Source: Cornus controversa | Lineage: Eukaryota; Streptophyta; Magnoliopsida; Cornales; Cornaceae | Length of the DNA: 64,000 nucleotides | NCBI GenBank assembly: GCA_026545225.1 | Contig: CM048847.1 | Location: forward strand, 15,681,835-15,745,834 | Reading direction: 5' to 3' | In this document: piece by piece, positions 35,099 to 47,703 of the stretch | How the letters are laid out: every line of letters starts with the position of its first letter | Numbering within the stretch: the first letter of the stretch is position 1 | Notes under the pieces: generated by a model | Seen by the model: the letters and a program-made list of their open reading frames with translations, nothing else | What the model was told of the DNA's origin: nothing | Database searches by the model: none | Position numbers and translations under genes: made by a program

Positions 35099-36660
35099 AT
35101 GTCTAGTTCCTCTCAACCTGTTACAGAGACTATCCCACCTGCTAAAGTGGCGGGAGATGTGGTCATATCTGATCAGGGTGTGTCCGTCGCTCCGGTGACA
35201 AGGCTATATATTAGTTGACCTTGATAAGGTCAGAAAAGATTGCAAGATCTCCAATGAGGTTACTATCGAAGGTTATCCTCTAGATTTTGATTACAGTACT
35301 GGGGAAGGAATTAAGGATGGAGAAATTCTTTCTCAGTTTCCCATCTGAAAGCTTTTAGATTTTCTCTTCCTTTTCTTTTTAGTTTTTCTTTTTGCAAACT
35401 GAAGCTTGCACCGCTTCAGCTAAACCTTAATTTTTTCAGAATCATTTCTTGCATGCTCTCCTTGAACCACCTCCACAAACTTGACTTGAACCTAAACGAT
35501 CTCCTGTTCTATTACTCTCTTCATAGGGTCAAATCAGAAGACAACCATTACCACCTATTCCCTAGCAGTAAGGACAAGAGGTTGTGTTATGGCTTTCCCA
35601 CTTTTGATAAATTGTGGAAAGAGAAATTCGTTCTTGTGAAGGGGCGCTGGAATGTCAGAGAGGCCCAAAAATTTCTTATTCCTAGTGCTTTCGGCCAAGC
35701 TGTGATTCCTCAGTTTTCTTTTTTTGGCAAGTCTTCAATGTTTCTTCTTCTTTTTGCTAAGAGTTTACGCATTATATAATCCTGCTGTGTTTTTATTTGT
35801 TATACAGATGAACGGATTGCTTATCTACAGGAAAAGGTGTGGAGCCTTCATCCTTCAGCGAGCAAATACGTGTCTCTTGGGTAATTTTGAGTTAACGCTA
35901 GTGTTGCACACGTTAATTCTTTCCGTTTGTATCTAGCTTCGGACACTGAGATGAAACTACCAGAGCCCAAGACTAGGAGGGGTACTTGTAGTTCTACCAA
36001 GGCAAAAGTCATTGAGGAGCATAAAGGCAAAGTTGTTATTCCTTCTTCTCCTTAGAAGAGGGTACTTCTAGTGCTGCTCCGACTCCAAAGTGCCAAAAGT
36101 TGATGGCAAGTGCCAGAAAGAGCTAGGGTTCTTTTGCCCTAACCTTGCTTAGTGCAGCCAATGACATAACTGATGAGCCATTAGTCATCTCTTCTGACAT
36201 ATGGATCTCGGACTTGAAGAAGATTGATGGTTCTTCTCTTACGATGGGGGACTGTATTGCCCTTGATCGTGAAGTGATGAGGGTTGCCCATGGGATCTGG
36301 CCTCCCAGGGATGAGCTTCGCCAGCAAGGAGCCAAGAGAGATGAGTTCCTTGCCAACGCACCTCTTCATGCCATGGAGGTTAGTTCCCCCATTCTTTCAT
36401 TTGTTTATCTTTCCTGATGCCTTTGCTTTTAACTCGATCTATTTTCTGTTGTATAGAGTGCATATATGACCATCTCCCGCTACAAAGCTCTGGAGGTCTA
36501 ACGTCTAAACGAACGAAAGGTCGAAAGTCTTAAAGAGAAGGTGAAGTCCCTAACGAAGTCCCTTGTTGAAAAGTTGAAGGTGTTTGGTTATTTTGAACAG
36601 AGGGCGCTGGACACTAAGGAGAAGGCTTTGATAAGTGATCGGTCGTTCAAACATTAGCTT
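35099..36660 (+). mobile_element. Antisense extra ORF (aORF) of the Tat-lineage element
   Basis: Coding-looking segments on the strand opposite to pol begin with an ATG at 35,099 (MSSSSQPVTETIPPAKVAGD). They continue at about 35,440-35,735 (open frame with LWKEKFVLVKGRW), about 35,808-35,880 and 36,145-36,500 (open frame with ALDREVMRVAHGIWPPRDEL). T-rich acceptor-like sites (for example TTTTTTCAG near 35,440 and TTATACAG near 35,807) suggest a spliced transcript. Tat-lineage elements are known to carry such antisense ORFs between pol and the 3' LTR; their function is unknown. This copy is a fossil with several changes. Confidence 0.6.
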
Positions 36661-37250
36661 TGATAAGCGATCGATCGTTTAAGACCTTAGCTTGATAAGC
36701 GATCGGCCGTTTAAAACCTTAACTTTGATAAACGATCGGTTGTTTATAACCTTAGTTTTGATAAGCGATCGGTCATTTAAGACCTTAGATGATTTTGGGC
36801 CAAAGGCCTATTTCTATTTTAAGTAATTGGTCGTTCAGACCTTAGCTTTGATAAGCGATCGGTCATTTAAGACCTTAGCTTGATTAGCAATAGGTCGTTT
36901 AAAACCTTAACTTTGATAAGCGATCAGTCGTTTATGACCTTAGCTTTGATAAATGATTGGTCGTTTAAGACCTTAGCTTGATTTGGGCCAAGGGCCTATT
37001 TAAGCGATTAGTCGTTTAAGACCTTAACTTAATAAGTGATCGTCGTTTAAGACCTTAGCTTGATAAGTGATCGATCGTTCAAGACCTTAGCTTGATTTGG
37101 ACCAAGGGCCTATTTAAGCGATCGGTCGTGTAAAATCTTAGCTTTGATAAGTGATTGGTTGTTTAAGATCTTAACTTGATAAGCGATCGGTTGTTTATGA
37201 CCTTAGCTTGATAAGCGATCGGTCATTTAAGACCTTAGCTTAATTTGGGA
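36627..37250 (+). repeat. Minisatellite of about 32 bp in Tat element 3' region
   Basis: About 18 units resemble GATAAGCGATCGGTCGTTT followed by AAGACCTTAGCTT. Three times a longer variant containing GGGCCAAGGGCCTATTT is interposed (about 36,790, 36,980, 37,095). It lies between the antisense ORF and pol. Tandem repeats in the 3' untranslated region are a known feature of Tat/Ogre-type elements. Confidence 0.9.
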
Positions 37251-37808
37251 AGTTGGTTATTGTTGTTGGCACAAAAGCAGGCGTGGACATGTAACGGCGC
37301 ATCTTAGCTCTTTTGCGTCATTCCATGCCCACTTCATGCCCTTAAGGGCTTTGTTTCCTTTTTCGTACAGTAAAAGACAAAGACTTTTATCCGATGTGGG
37401 ATTTTGTCCTTACATTTATTCATAATGACCAACTCAAAAAAAAAAAAATATAGCCCTCATTAGATTTAAGGCCAATCATAAGGAAGGTGAATCCATTCCA
37501 GGAAAGGTAGTGGGGCTGAATTGTTCATATTTAAATTCCAGACTTTCTTTATATGATAAATTTTTCTTTATTTCTTGAAGAAAATTGGGAATCATTCTTT
37601 GTAAAATATGTCATGGTGGCCTTAGAGGCTAAAGTGCCCTTAAAGTAAAGGCTAAGAAAGAGGGCAAGGCATTGCCACTGTGTATTTCAAGCTTACACAG
37701 CGACCATGCCTTGCCGCAACTGTAGGACTTCCATCTATACTTTATTTAGTATGAAGTATGGAGTCTTTTGTTTGATGTGGGACCACATCCTATTTTCTTT
37801 TAACAACA

Positions 37809-37851
<43 letters not shown>

Positions 37852-37995
37852 TTTTAAAAGATGTATTCTTTATTGATTCCTTTCGTATCTTTTTGAGAAT
37901 CAGAGGAAAGTCTGTCAAAAAGGAAAAATATAATTAAATCATGCTGGAATTTACACATAGTGCCTTTTTAAATGGGTTGCATTCTAGAGTTTGCG
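37251..37995. other. Non-coding part of Tat 3' region with (TA)n
   Basis: No reading frame is supported. A (TA)n tract of about 38 bp lies at 37,810-37,848. Two related stretches, TTATCCGATGTGGGATTTTG (about 37,389) and TTTGATGTGGGACCACATCC (about 37,772), hint at an old internal duplication. Confidence 0.5.
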
Positions 37996-40900
37996 AATTG
38001 CTTCTGCATCACTAACTCTGCAAAGCCTGAATGCGCCCTTTCCGATCACCTCAGTGACTTCATACGGGCCTTCTCACTTTTTTGTAAATTTTCCAGCATT
38101 TTGTTCCTTTGTGTTGTTAGTGACTCTTCATAGCACCCAGTCCCCAAGGCTGAGTGCTTGATGTTTCACCTTTTTGTCATAGCTGTTCTTGACAATCCTT
38201 TGGTAGGAGACGAGCCTTATTTGGGCTGTCTCCCTTTTCTCTTTTAGGAGGTCCAGGTTTTGTTCTAGCAACCTGTCATTCTGCCCCCTTTCCAGTACCT
38301 TAGTTTTGATGGTCAGAGTTGATAGCTTAGTCAGTATTATCGCTTCAGAACTGTAAGCCAGGCAGAAAGGACTCTCGCCGGTCGGACGCCTCGGAGTCGT
38401 TCGGTATGCCCAAAGGACTTTGGGTAGTTTTTTCAGCCACCTACCCTTACATTTCTCTAGCTTCTTCTAGACGCATTCGAAGATGGTTCAATTAGTTATC
38501 TCTACCTGACCGTTGCCTTGTGGGTTGGATCTGACAGAGAACTTTTGGTTAATCCCATACTTTCTAAAGAACTTATAAAGCAGCTGGTTGTTGAAGTTTG
38601 TGGCATTATCCATGATAATGGATTCTGGAAGCCCAAATCGGTATTATTCCAAATGAAGCTCTTGACCTGAATATGGGTGACTGTTGTATATGCCTCCACC
38701 TCAACCTACTTTTTGAAGTAGTCGGTGACTAGGAGTACATATTTTTTACTGTTGGCAACAGTTGGGAGAGGCCCTACTTGATCCATTCCCCATTTTGCAA
38801 ATGGCCAGGGGTTGGTCATAGTTGTCAGGTCTTCCAGGGGCTGGTGCAGTATACTGGCGTGCCGTTGGCACTTATCACGCTTCCTAGCATACTCTTTGGC
38901 TTCTCTTGCCATGTACGGCTAGAAATATCCCTGTGTAAGGGTTTTATGGGCTAGTAAACATCCCCCTGAGTGATTTCCACATACCCTTTTTATAGATTTC
39001 GGAGAGTATCTCCCTTGTTTTCGCCTGGCCACACATTTTAAGTACAACCTTGAGAACGACCTTTTGTAGAGGTGTTCACCGATCATGGAGTATCTGGTAG
39101 AGTTCATTCTAACTCTTTGTGCCTCCTCTTTTGAATTTGGTAACACCCCATCTACGAGATAGGCTTTGATAGAATCCATCCAACTGGGTTGGTTCTGTAT
39201 GACCAATAGCTCTTATTGGGGATTATGGTGGGTTCTTGCAAGGACTCAATCGGAGTTATTCTAATCAAATCTGGATAGGTTGCCAAGGCCGTACATGCAA
39301 GTTTGTTGGCGTTCAGGTTCAGATCTCTTGAGATTTGGGAGATTCTGACTTGATCGAACCCCTTAAACAGATTTTGCACCAGATATTTATAGGCTTTCAT
39401 CCGATCATCTTTTGGCAGGTAGTCTCCACTAACCTGTTTCACAATCAGATGAGAGTCACTAAAAACTTGTAATTTTTTTACTTGAAGTGTTTCCTCCAAT
39501 CTCAGTCCAACTAAGAGGGCTTCATACTCAGCTTCATTGTTTGATATAGGGAATTCCATGTGGATTGCCTGTTGCAAGATTGTCCCATTTGGGGTTTGGA
39601 TCTCCACATCGACTTCTGACCTTATTCATGTTAACGACCCGTCGATGAATAGTCTCCATTCAGGATGGGACTAAAGTTCTATCTCGTTGTCACTTTCGGG
39701 TTCGTATTCTAGCAAGAAGTCTGCAACTGCCTATCCCTTTATGGCAGTTCAAGGTTCATAGGATATTTTGTAGGCATCCAGCTTTATCGCCCATTTAGCT
39801 ACTCTTCCTAACTGATCAGGCTTCTGAAGGATCGCTCTGATCGGGAGTTTAGTTAGGACAACGATCGGGTGAGCCTCAAAGTAATATCGAAGCTTCCTCT
39901 TTTCCTGGAGAAAGGCTATTATAACCTTTTCCATCTTTAAGTATCTTTGTTCTGCCTCAACTATTGTCTTGTTTGAATAAAACATCGGGTACTATTTTTT
40001 TGTTAAGTTCTCTGATCAAGACAACGCTGGTGGTCATTCGGGATACCGCAAGATATAAGTATAGAGATTCTCCAGCATTAGGTGCTGAGAGTGTTAGTAG
40101 CTGGATTAGATACTGTTTTAGCCTTGATAAGGCTTCAGTCTGCTCAGCCCCCATACTTCTCTTCCTTTTGATCGGATGGCCTCGAAGAAGGGTTTACATT
40201 TGTTCGACAGTCGAGAGATGAATATGCTCAGAGCGACAATGCGTCCTATCAAGATCTGAACATCCTTGTGAATCTTCAGTTCCTCGTTCTGGAGAAGGGC
40301 CTTCACCTGAACTAGGCTTGCCTCTATCCATTTTCAGTTCATAATGTGCCCAAGGAATTGTCCTGAGAAAATACCGAAGGTGCATTTTGACGGGTTTAGT
40401 CTTATATTATGGCTTTTCAGGGTGTCAAATACTTCCTGTAGATGCTGCACTTGGTTTTCCCTCTTGGGGCTTTTCACCACCATGTCGTCTGTATATGCCT
40501 CGACTATTCGGCCTATCAAATAAATGATGACTTTGTTAATCAGTCGTTGGTAAGTTCCTCCTGCATTCTTGAGTCTAAACGACATCTCACCTTGTAACAG
40601 TAAGTTCCCTTTTCGGTAATAAAGGAAGTTTTTTCCTGATCTGCCAAATTTATCAGGATCTGGTTGTATCTTAAGTACGCATCAAGGAATGTCAGCTGTT
40701 CGTACCTAGTTGTGGCATCGACCATTTGATCAATTTTTGGCAAAAGAAAACTATCATTGGGGTAGACTTTATTTAGATTGGTAAAATCTATGCAGACCCT
40801 CAATTTTTCATTCTTTTTCTGAACCACCACTACATTCAAGAGCCAATTTGAAATCAAATTTCCTTGATGAACCCTACCTTTAAGAGCCGGTCTACTTCCA

Positions 40901-41281
40901 AAGCGATGATCTGATTCTTTTCTGGGGAGGCGAATCGTCTCTGATTTTGCTTAACAAGTGGGAAGTTGGGGTTAACATTGAGTACATGGCATGACACTGA
41001 AGGGTCTATACCAGGCATGTCTGTTTGGTCCCAAGTAAAAATGTCAACATTCTTTCTTAGCAACTGTATCAACTGCACTCTGTCTGTTTGGCATAAGGAG
41101 GTCCCTAAGTTTGTGGGATCTTTGCCAAGAATAATCTTTACCTCCTCAAGCAGTTCCTCGGTTGGACTTTTCTTTTCCCGCTCCTGAGGAATGCTTTTCA
41201 GCAGAGAGTTTTGTAACTGCTATTTAGTCAGTTCTTCCAGCATTGCTTTCCCCTTTAGCATAAGGGCATAGCTGATTCGTG

Positions 41282-42790
41282 TGTGAGTGTGACTCAGAAA
41301 GTATATCAATTAAAAATTTCCACACTTCGCAATAGAATGAATTCCTTGCAGAATAGGGCTATCGAAAGGGGTATCGTACCTCAGGGATTATGGTCTGACG
41401 AGTTGGAATACTGAATTAATTCTAATTAAATTTAGAAGAAAAGAATTCTGATTTTTAAACTAAAATAATTAAAAAGTAAAATAAAATAAATCAAAGTAAA
41501 ATAGATATTGAAGATAATAAGAGAGAAATCTAGGATGTTTGACTTCACCATTAACTCCACAATCAATGGTCAATTGAATCAACTATAGGGGAATTACATC
41601 ATGCATAAGTGGTGTCGGTGGCTACAAGCTCACCTTCATCCATCAAGAAGATAACATATGATTAAGGCTAAGTCATGGACTATCTTCGATTGGCATGGGC
41701 CATATGCCTAACTACTCTAATCTAGGGTGCAGTATGGTTCATCTTCTCTAGGCATAATCCATCAAAGCTCTTAACAATATATTCAGTGATTACCATTGTG
41801 TAATAATCACTCTCATAATCACAGAAAACAAGAGAGATTGAGTTCAATAACAACAACTAAATATCTAAGACAAGATAAGAAATCATTGAAACTGAATTTA
41901 CAAGACTTTTATTGCTCAATTCTATAATAAGAATCCTCTAAATTACACAATCTATGCATGTACATAATGGTCCCCAATAATTAAAACAATCAAACCATTG
42001 ATGCTTTGTTAGGGCTACATCAAAATCCTAGTGGATGAACTAGCCGCTCATGGTAGAAGAAGAAGCTTCAACTGTTGAGGAAGAAGGCATCATCTTCATG
42101 ACTTCTGCGTATGACTTCGTTCTCCAATGGCTCTGCAAATATGTTTCTGTTCTCTTCTCAGCCCTCTCAGCCTCTCCAATCTCTGTCTTCTCCACTTTTT
42201 CTCTCCCCAAACTCAGCCTCTTATTCTTCACTTTATTCCCCAAGAGAATACACCAAAGTCCTAATCCAATTAGGAATAAATTAGGGTTTCCCGCAGCACT
42301 AATCAGGCGGGTTTTTCCTGCTGACTTCGGCCCAACTTTTGACCCACTAGAAGTCCGATTTACGGAATTTCCGTGAAATACAAAAGTGTGCAGAATCAAA
42401 TTTCGTTCAACCTAACGCGGAAATTATGTCGATGTGAGGCTCGGAAATTCTGGTCTATTTTCCAAAACGGGATTAAGACTGTATTATGCGCAGATTTGGG
42501 CTTCAGGCCCGAAACCTTCTTAAGCAGCTGTAATTCTCTTGGACCTCTTTCTTGGGCTGATTTGAGTTGAAATAAATGGTTGAATAAATCTCCTTGATGT
42601 AGGCTTCATCTAACCATCTTGGATGTCTTCTTTAAAAGCCCAAAAGCATGGTTTTAACTGAAATAATCATTAAGGCCCTGAAAATACAGAAAACACTAAA
42701 ACGAAATAAAATCACAAAATAATCTATCACTAAGAGAATAAAATACATAAGTTAAGAGGCTAGAATGCGTAACATTCAACGCCTATCACA
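41282..42790 (-). repeat. 3' LTR (1.5 kb) of a second minus-strand LTR element
   Basis: On the minus strand the LTR opens TGTGATAGGCGTTG at 42,790, immediately after a polypurine tract (AAGTTTGGGGG, 42,801-42,791). It closes at CACTCACA (about 41,282), exactly where Tat pol sequence stops. It therefore inserted into the Tat element. The matching 5' LTR is not in the window. Confidence 0.7.
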
Positions 42791-45700
42791 CCCCCAAACT
42801 TACATATTGCTAGTCCCTTTGCAATAGAATAAAATAAAACTAAAACAAAGAAACTAACAAATACAAACTAAACTACCCAACTCCACTTTCGTAGGAGAAA
42901 CGATTGCATTTAGCATATGCAACAAGCCTTTAAACCCCTAAGTTCCCCCTAGTGGACGAGTATAGTCTCGTGAGGGTTTCCAGAAATGTTACCCACAAAC
43001 ATTCAAAATTTTGTTTCAACATTAATTCAAGAAGAAGATTACAATACATAGTTACAAACTTGCATTCAAGAATAATTTCAAACTTTCAAATTCTATAATT
43101 CAAAGCAATGGTTCCCACACATAATTCACATCAACATATCTCAAAATAATCAACTCTAGCTCCCTCGTGTAAAGTGAACTAGCAATCATCTCATGTAGCA
43201 TAACCAAGCTCTGAATATATTAAGGCACAGACCCCTTCAACTCACTAACTCCCCTTATTGAAATCATACTTCCAAACATGAATACATGACTTTTTCATTT
43301 TTTCCATTTCTTTTTTTTTCTCATTGCTTTATTGGTTGTGCAATGTCTTGATTTATTAAGCTTTCTAAAAGATCCATGTAGCAAGCTTTCAGTGAGTGAC
43401 TCCCAAACCAGATGGCTTTAGGGCACTAGGCTTTAAGATACCCTGAAGACCTAATTACTCGAATCAATCAGGCCACAAATCAAGACAACCAACGCTCATC
43501 TTTTCTCACCCTTTCACTTTTGACACGAACACTCCGTGCTTCCTGAGGCATAGAGGTCCGGTTACTCATGAAAAGGATCAAATTGATTTGCTTATTCATC
43601 ACATTTTTTTTCTTCTCTTTTTTTTCTTTTCTCTTTTTTTTTTCTTTTCATTGAAGTCAAGTAAAACACATTATCGATACTCATTCTCAAGAGATACTAA
43701 TTAATATCAAGCATATGTAACTCAATAACTCAGAGCATAAGTATATACCTCACAAGATTATGCTAGTGTGTTTGTGCATGTAAGGAAACTAAACTTAATC
43801 ACTTCAAACATGTTATTGCAAACCATGAGTAAAACCACATAATTTAAACCACAGTTTTCAAAATTTTAAAACATACTCAAAAATTGCAAGTTATGCACCT
43901 ACATAAGGTATTAAACCTTTGAATAATGTCAAAACATTTTATCTAAAAATAAAACAAAAGAAAATAATAAACAAACTAAGAAAATAAAATAAAATAAAAT
44001 CCTAATACAAAAAGAATTTCACACAAATTTCCCCCCATATTGGATTGAGCACAAAAATAGGCATCGCCTTACCCCCAAACTTAAACTGTACATTGTCCTC
44101 AATGTACACCCAATCAAAGCATAGAGAAAAGTAAGAACGATGTTACCAGAACCATGGAGTAGTGGCGAGAAAAGATAGCAAACCAATAGCATGAAGGCAA
44201 TGAAAGCACACCCCCAAACTTGGATGTTTCAACCTATCAAAACAAACCACTATACCCCAAAGATCAAGTGAAATAGTATGGGTGAAAATACATATGAAAG
44301 AGAAAAATCCTAAAAAAATATATATATATATTTTTTTTCATTTTTCAAATATGTTTTTTTTTTGTTTTTTTTTAAGAAATAAAAATCTAACTACAAAAAG
44401 AAAAATAAAATTTAAAAAGAAAAATAAAAACTAAAAATAAAATAAAATACAAAAAATGGTTACCTTCCTGTCAAGGGTGTGGTGGTGACTGAGCATCCGG
44501 ATCCAAGTTTGCATAGCGCATCAGTGCACGTAGCATCCTCCTCATCTCTAGTTGCTCTTGGCGAGTGTCACAAAAGTGATCCGCCATCTCTGTCCTCATT
44601 GCTCCAAACTGTGTGGAGACCTCTGTTTGTAAGGTGCCAAACTGGGCTGTCAACCCAGCAATCTGCCCCTCTAAATAGTGATAATCATGGCCACCAGCCT
44701 GTGCATGCACCTCCTCTTCCTCTGCTTCCATCTCCTCTGGATCTTCCACCGGTGGTGGTATATCTATATGTTCTCCTCCTTGGGCCAACCGAGACACTTC
44801 TCCTAGCGCCGCTATGACTCTCTGGTGCATATGAGATCTGCTCAGGTTCCAGTCATGCGTGCCATAATGAAGATCACGTGGAAAGGCAAGCTCGTCCTCT
44901 TGGACTGCATACCCCTGTGCAACAAGCAACTGATGAATGATAGTCGGGAATGGAAACTCCCAGTCACTTGCACTGTCTGGTGCCTTGGCCACAACCTTGG
45001 AATAGAACTTCTCCATCTGGCCCCAGACAATCTGTGAGAATGACAGTCAATGCCCAAAATGTATAGCATATAAAGCTCTGAGGAACTCTTGATGTCTCTC
45101 TGTTTTATGTCCAATTGGACATACATTCTTGAGTAGAATAGCGTCAAGGAACCATAAATGATTTGGCATTAAAGACTTAGAAGTTGTATTCCTTTTCGGG
45201 CCGAAAAACTGATTAGCACACAAACGTGTAACCAAATTACCCACTGACAAATCGTCAGGTAGAGGAGTATAGATATGAGACAAATCATCCGGGCACTCGT
45301 GAGGACAACCCATAGCAATAGCAATGGATGACATATCCACTCGAACTATTGTTCCATCTACTGAAGAAGTAAGCATATCCCGTTCATCAAGTGTTGGCAT
45401 TAAGTTCTGATAAAATACCTTGACAAGCCTCGGGTAGATAGTAGACGAGAGTGGAACAAAAATGGATGCTGACCGATGACGACAGATGTCAAAAATCCCC
45501 CATCATGTCTCGGGAAACATACCATAGAGTTCGGCTATGTCAAACGTAGTTTCAAAGTTCAAAGCCCTTGGATGCCATCTCTCTTGAATATCTTCTCGAC
45601 GAGATCGTGAAGAACCGGTAGTTGGATCATGCCTCGCTCGGCGAGGATTACGTGAACTTGAAGCACCTTGGTGGCTTGCTCTCTTGGGTGCCATAGAAGT

Positions 45701-46341
45701 AGAAAAAGTGTGGTTGAGGAATTAAATCGAACACTTGGTGTGCACAATTAAATTGGAACCTTCAACCTCCTCTTTTTGGCAATTTTTCCTCCCAAATCGA
45801 ACAAGTAAATGCACCAAATTGATCCCCCAAACTTGGTCTTCAAAAGCCCTCTCAAAGAATTGCACAAATTCACCAAAGAAAAACTTCACTTACTTTGATG
45901 TTGATCTTGAAAAAGTGAGAGCTTCCTTTGAGAACTAGTGATTTTTGATCCAATTTGATGTCGAAGTTGATGATGATCAATGTTGAATTCTTGTTTAATA
46001 CTCACCAATTGAAGAAAATAATTTTCCGATTGAAGTAGGACTTGAATTGGAGTTCAAAGAAGTCAAGGATGCAAGTGGTAGCAACAAAGGAGGAGTGGGT
46101 GTCCATATATAAGGAGGATTCTCGGCCAGCCCAAGTTTTTGGCTTGGGCGATCAATCCCCCCAGCCATGGGCGATCGATCGCCCAGCTGGTGGTGGTCGT
46201 CCTTGAAAAATACTAAGGGGCGATCGATCCGCCTCAATTGGGGCGATCGATCCCCCTCCTGGAAGCCTGTTTGACCCTCCATCACCCAAGTTCGACCGAG
46301 ACTTGAAAATTTTGAGTCTCCATCGACCAAGTCTCTTGAGC
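42791..46341 (-). mobile_element. Internal region of unclassified LTR element with plant-transposon-domain ORF
   Basis: Minus-strand open frames at 45,694-45,503 (MAPKRASHQGASSSRNPRRA...), 45,400-45,047 and 45,016-44,471 share the character of the 'putative plant transposon protein' domain found in Athila-like and large non-autonomous LTR elements (NHLWFLDAILL; FPFPTIIHQLLVAQGYAV). The last frame ends in an acidic, heptad-like stretch (EEMEAEEEEVHAQ, then GTLQTEV...). The 44,470-42,800 part is AT-rich with CCCCCAAACTT motifs and no coding signal. No polymerase domains are seen, so a LARD-type or truncated Athila-like element is possible. Broken fossil. Confidence 0.55.
46103..46262 (-). promoter_or_regulatory. 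TATA-like box with upstream GATCGATC palindrome cluster
   Basis: The minus strand has CCTTATATATGG at 46,114-46,103, about 410 bp upstream of the MAPKRASHQG start. Just upstream are a perfect 18-bp palindrome TGGGCGATCGATCGCCCA (46,168-46,185) and GGGGCGATCGATCC-type near-palindromes at about 46,217 and 46,240. This is plausibly the promoter of the element ORF. Promoter activity is inferred. Confidence 0.5.
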
Positions 46342-46349
46342 AGTACAAT

Positions 46350-47205
46350 TAGGGGTGCACATGGTTCAGTTTCTTACAATTTTTAGCGAAATCAGAACCA
46401 GAATTGATCCCAACAATTTCTTAATTTTAGAACCGGAACCGAAGAGTTTGATTCGGTTTAGGTACGGTTCTTTATGGTTTTGGTTCCAACAACTCTTTTT
46501 CTTTTTCTTTTTTGAAAAGTATGCAGTTATTAGATTGCATATTAAAAACAAAAGCTAAATTTTTCTTTATGCTTCTTTTCTTACTTTTTAATCTTAAATG
46601 CAATGAACTACATATTCAATAATTCAAAGCACTGTGTATGGATGATGTTTACATAGGAGATATGCTAGCTTGCTAGGATTCGTTCATGCTACACAACAGA
46701 ATTCCTCTTATGCCCTGGGTTCTCCATATATCTTACATGTTGAGGTGGATGTGGTGCTGCACTTTGTGACTTGTACTACATGGGCATCTTTAACCTTTTG
46801 TTTTTGATTAAATGAAATCAACCTTACCTTTCAAAAGAACAATAATAATAATAATAAGTTTGTTAAAATACATAATTTTGGATTTTGATAGAAATTATGA
46901 CTTATTTTCTCTCTTTTCCTTGTGGGGCTGACTATAGTGACTAAAACTTCAGTCTTAGTATGTTGCCTCATATGCTACATTTCATAGATAAGTAAACCTT
47001 AGAAGTTATTAGTATATATTTTTATATATTTTTATTTTATAATGTGTATATATATATATATATAGAAACTAAAATCGGAATCAGAACCGTAGTGAACGGT
47101 TCTTAAAATTTAGAACCGAAATAAGAACTATAGTGAATGGTTCGATTCGATTTAATTACTGTTTCAGTTACGGTTCCGGTTCCACTGGTTCTTTCGGCAC
47201 CCTTA
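46350..47205. mobile_element. hAT-like non-autonomous element, 856 bp
   Basis: The left end is TAGGGGTGCACATGG; the right end read inward is TAAGGGTGCCGAAAG. The flanking 8-bp repeats AGTACAAT (46,342-46,349) and AATACAAT (47,206-47,213) differ at one position. Subterminal regions carry many CGGTTC/GAACCG words in both orientations (about 46,430-46,490 and 47,075-47,180), a usual hAT transposase-binding pattern. No transposase frame is present. A (TA)n tract lies near 47,047-47,062. Confidence 0.8.
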
Positions 47206-47213
47206 AATACAAT

Positions 47214-47703
47214 ACTCGTCTTTCTTCTCAATTTGCTTATATCATTACCATCAGAGATGAATCTTGCGATTCTGATAACTTCAGGTTCTTATCTGACACT
47301 GCCAGACTCTCAGAAAACTCCATCGGAAATTACTTCTCGTCGATGTTCAAAGATTTAAGACTCCAAGGTTTTTCGGCAATGCTAGTTTGGACCGGTAGGT
47401 TCATTCGGCCAAGTTCGCTTTTGAGGTATCGAGAATGCTAAAACTAGGAGGCTTCTTTGTTGTACACACAACGTCCAAAGACCAGTGCATTCTTAATTCA
47501 TTTGTTCAATTCATTTACATTGATTAGGGCACGCGATATCGATGTGGTCGATTTGCGAGATTGTTCTGAAGAAGGAAAATGAAATTCTTAGGCCATGGCA
47601 AGAAAAAAAAAAGCAACCTTTGAATGACAATTCAATGAATAAATGCTCTGTTTCGGGGTATAAATGGGAATTGATCAGGAATGAATGTCGAGCCTTTCTC
47701 TGA
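47214..47703 (+). pseudogene. Methyltransferase-like host gene relic
   Basis: Several forward-frame pieces resemble a land-plant family of methyltransferase-like proteins: GGFFVVHTTSKDQCILNSF around 47,450-47,505, CEIVLKKENE around 47,551-47,580 and NKCSVSGYKWELIRN around 47,638-47,682. The pieces lie in shifting frames with stops, so the gene is dead. An upstream part (47,253-47,358) is open but I could not place it in the family. The left limit coincides with the hAT insertion site. Confidence 0.45.

Larger units (their letters stand above)
34350..41279 (-). mobile_element. Ty3/gypsy Tat-lineage retrotransposon, 5'-truncated fossil
   Basis: Read right to left: reverse transcriptase about 41,200-40,300, with YTDDMVVKS in the active-site region; RNase H and connection about 40,300-39,150; integrase about 39,150-38,000 (WPFAKWGMDQVGPLP motif); a long 3' region (38,000-34,760) containing a minisatellite and an antisense ORF; a polypurine tract (TTGGGGGCAA, about 34,750-34,741); and the 3' LTR. 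The pol sequence type and the antisense extra ORF are hallmarks of the plant Tat branch (Ogre, RIRE2, Grande relatives). The 5' part (gag, 5' LTR) is missing because another LTR element begins at 41,282. The coding region is broken by many changes. Confidence 0.85.

Noticed and set aside
36627-37250. CRISPR-like array of GCGATCGGTCG repeats
   Set aside because: Units are contiguous with no unique spacers, and the context is a plant retroelement 3' region.
44479-45037. Plus-strand ORFs opposite the 44.5-45.0 kb frame
   Set aside because: They mirror the better supported minus-strand frame and show no family resemblance.
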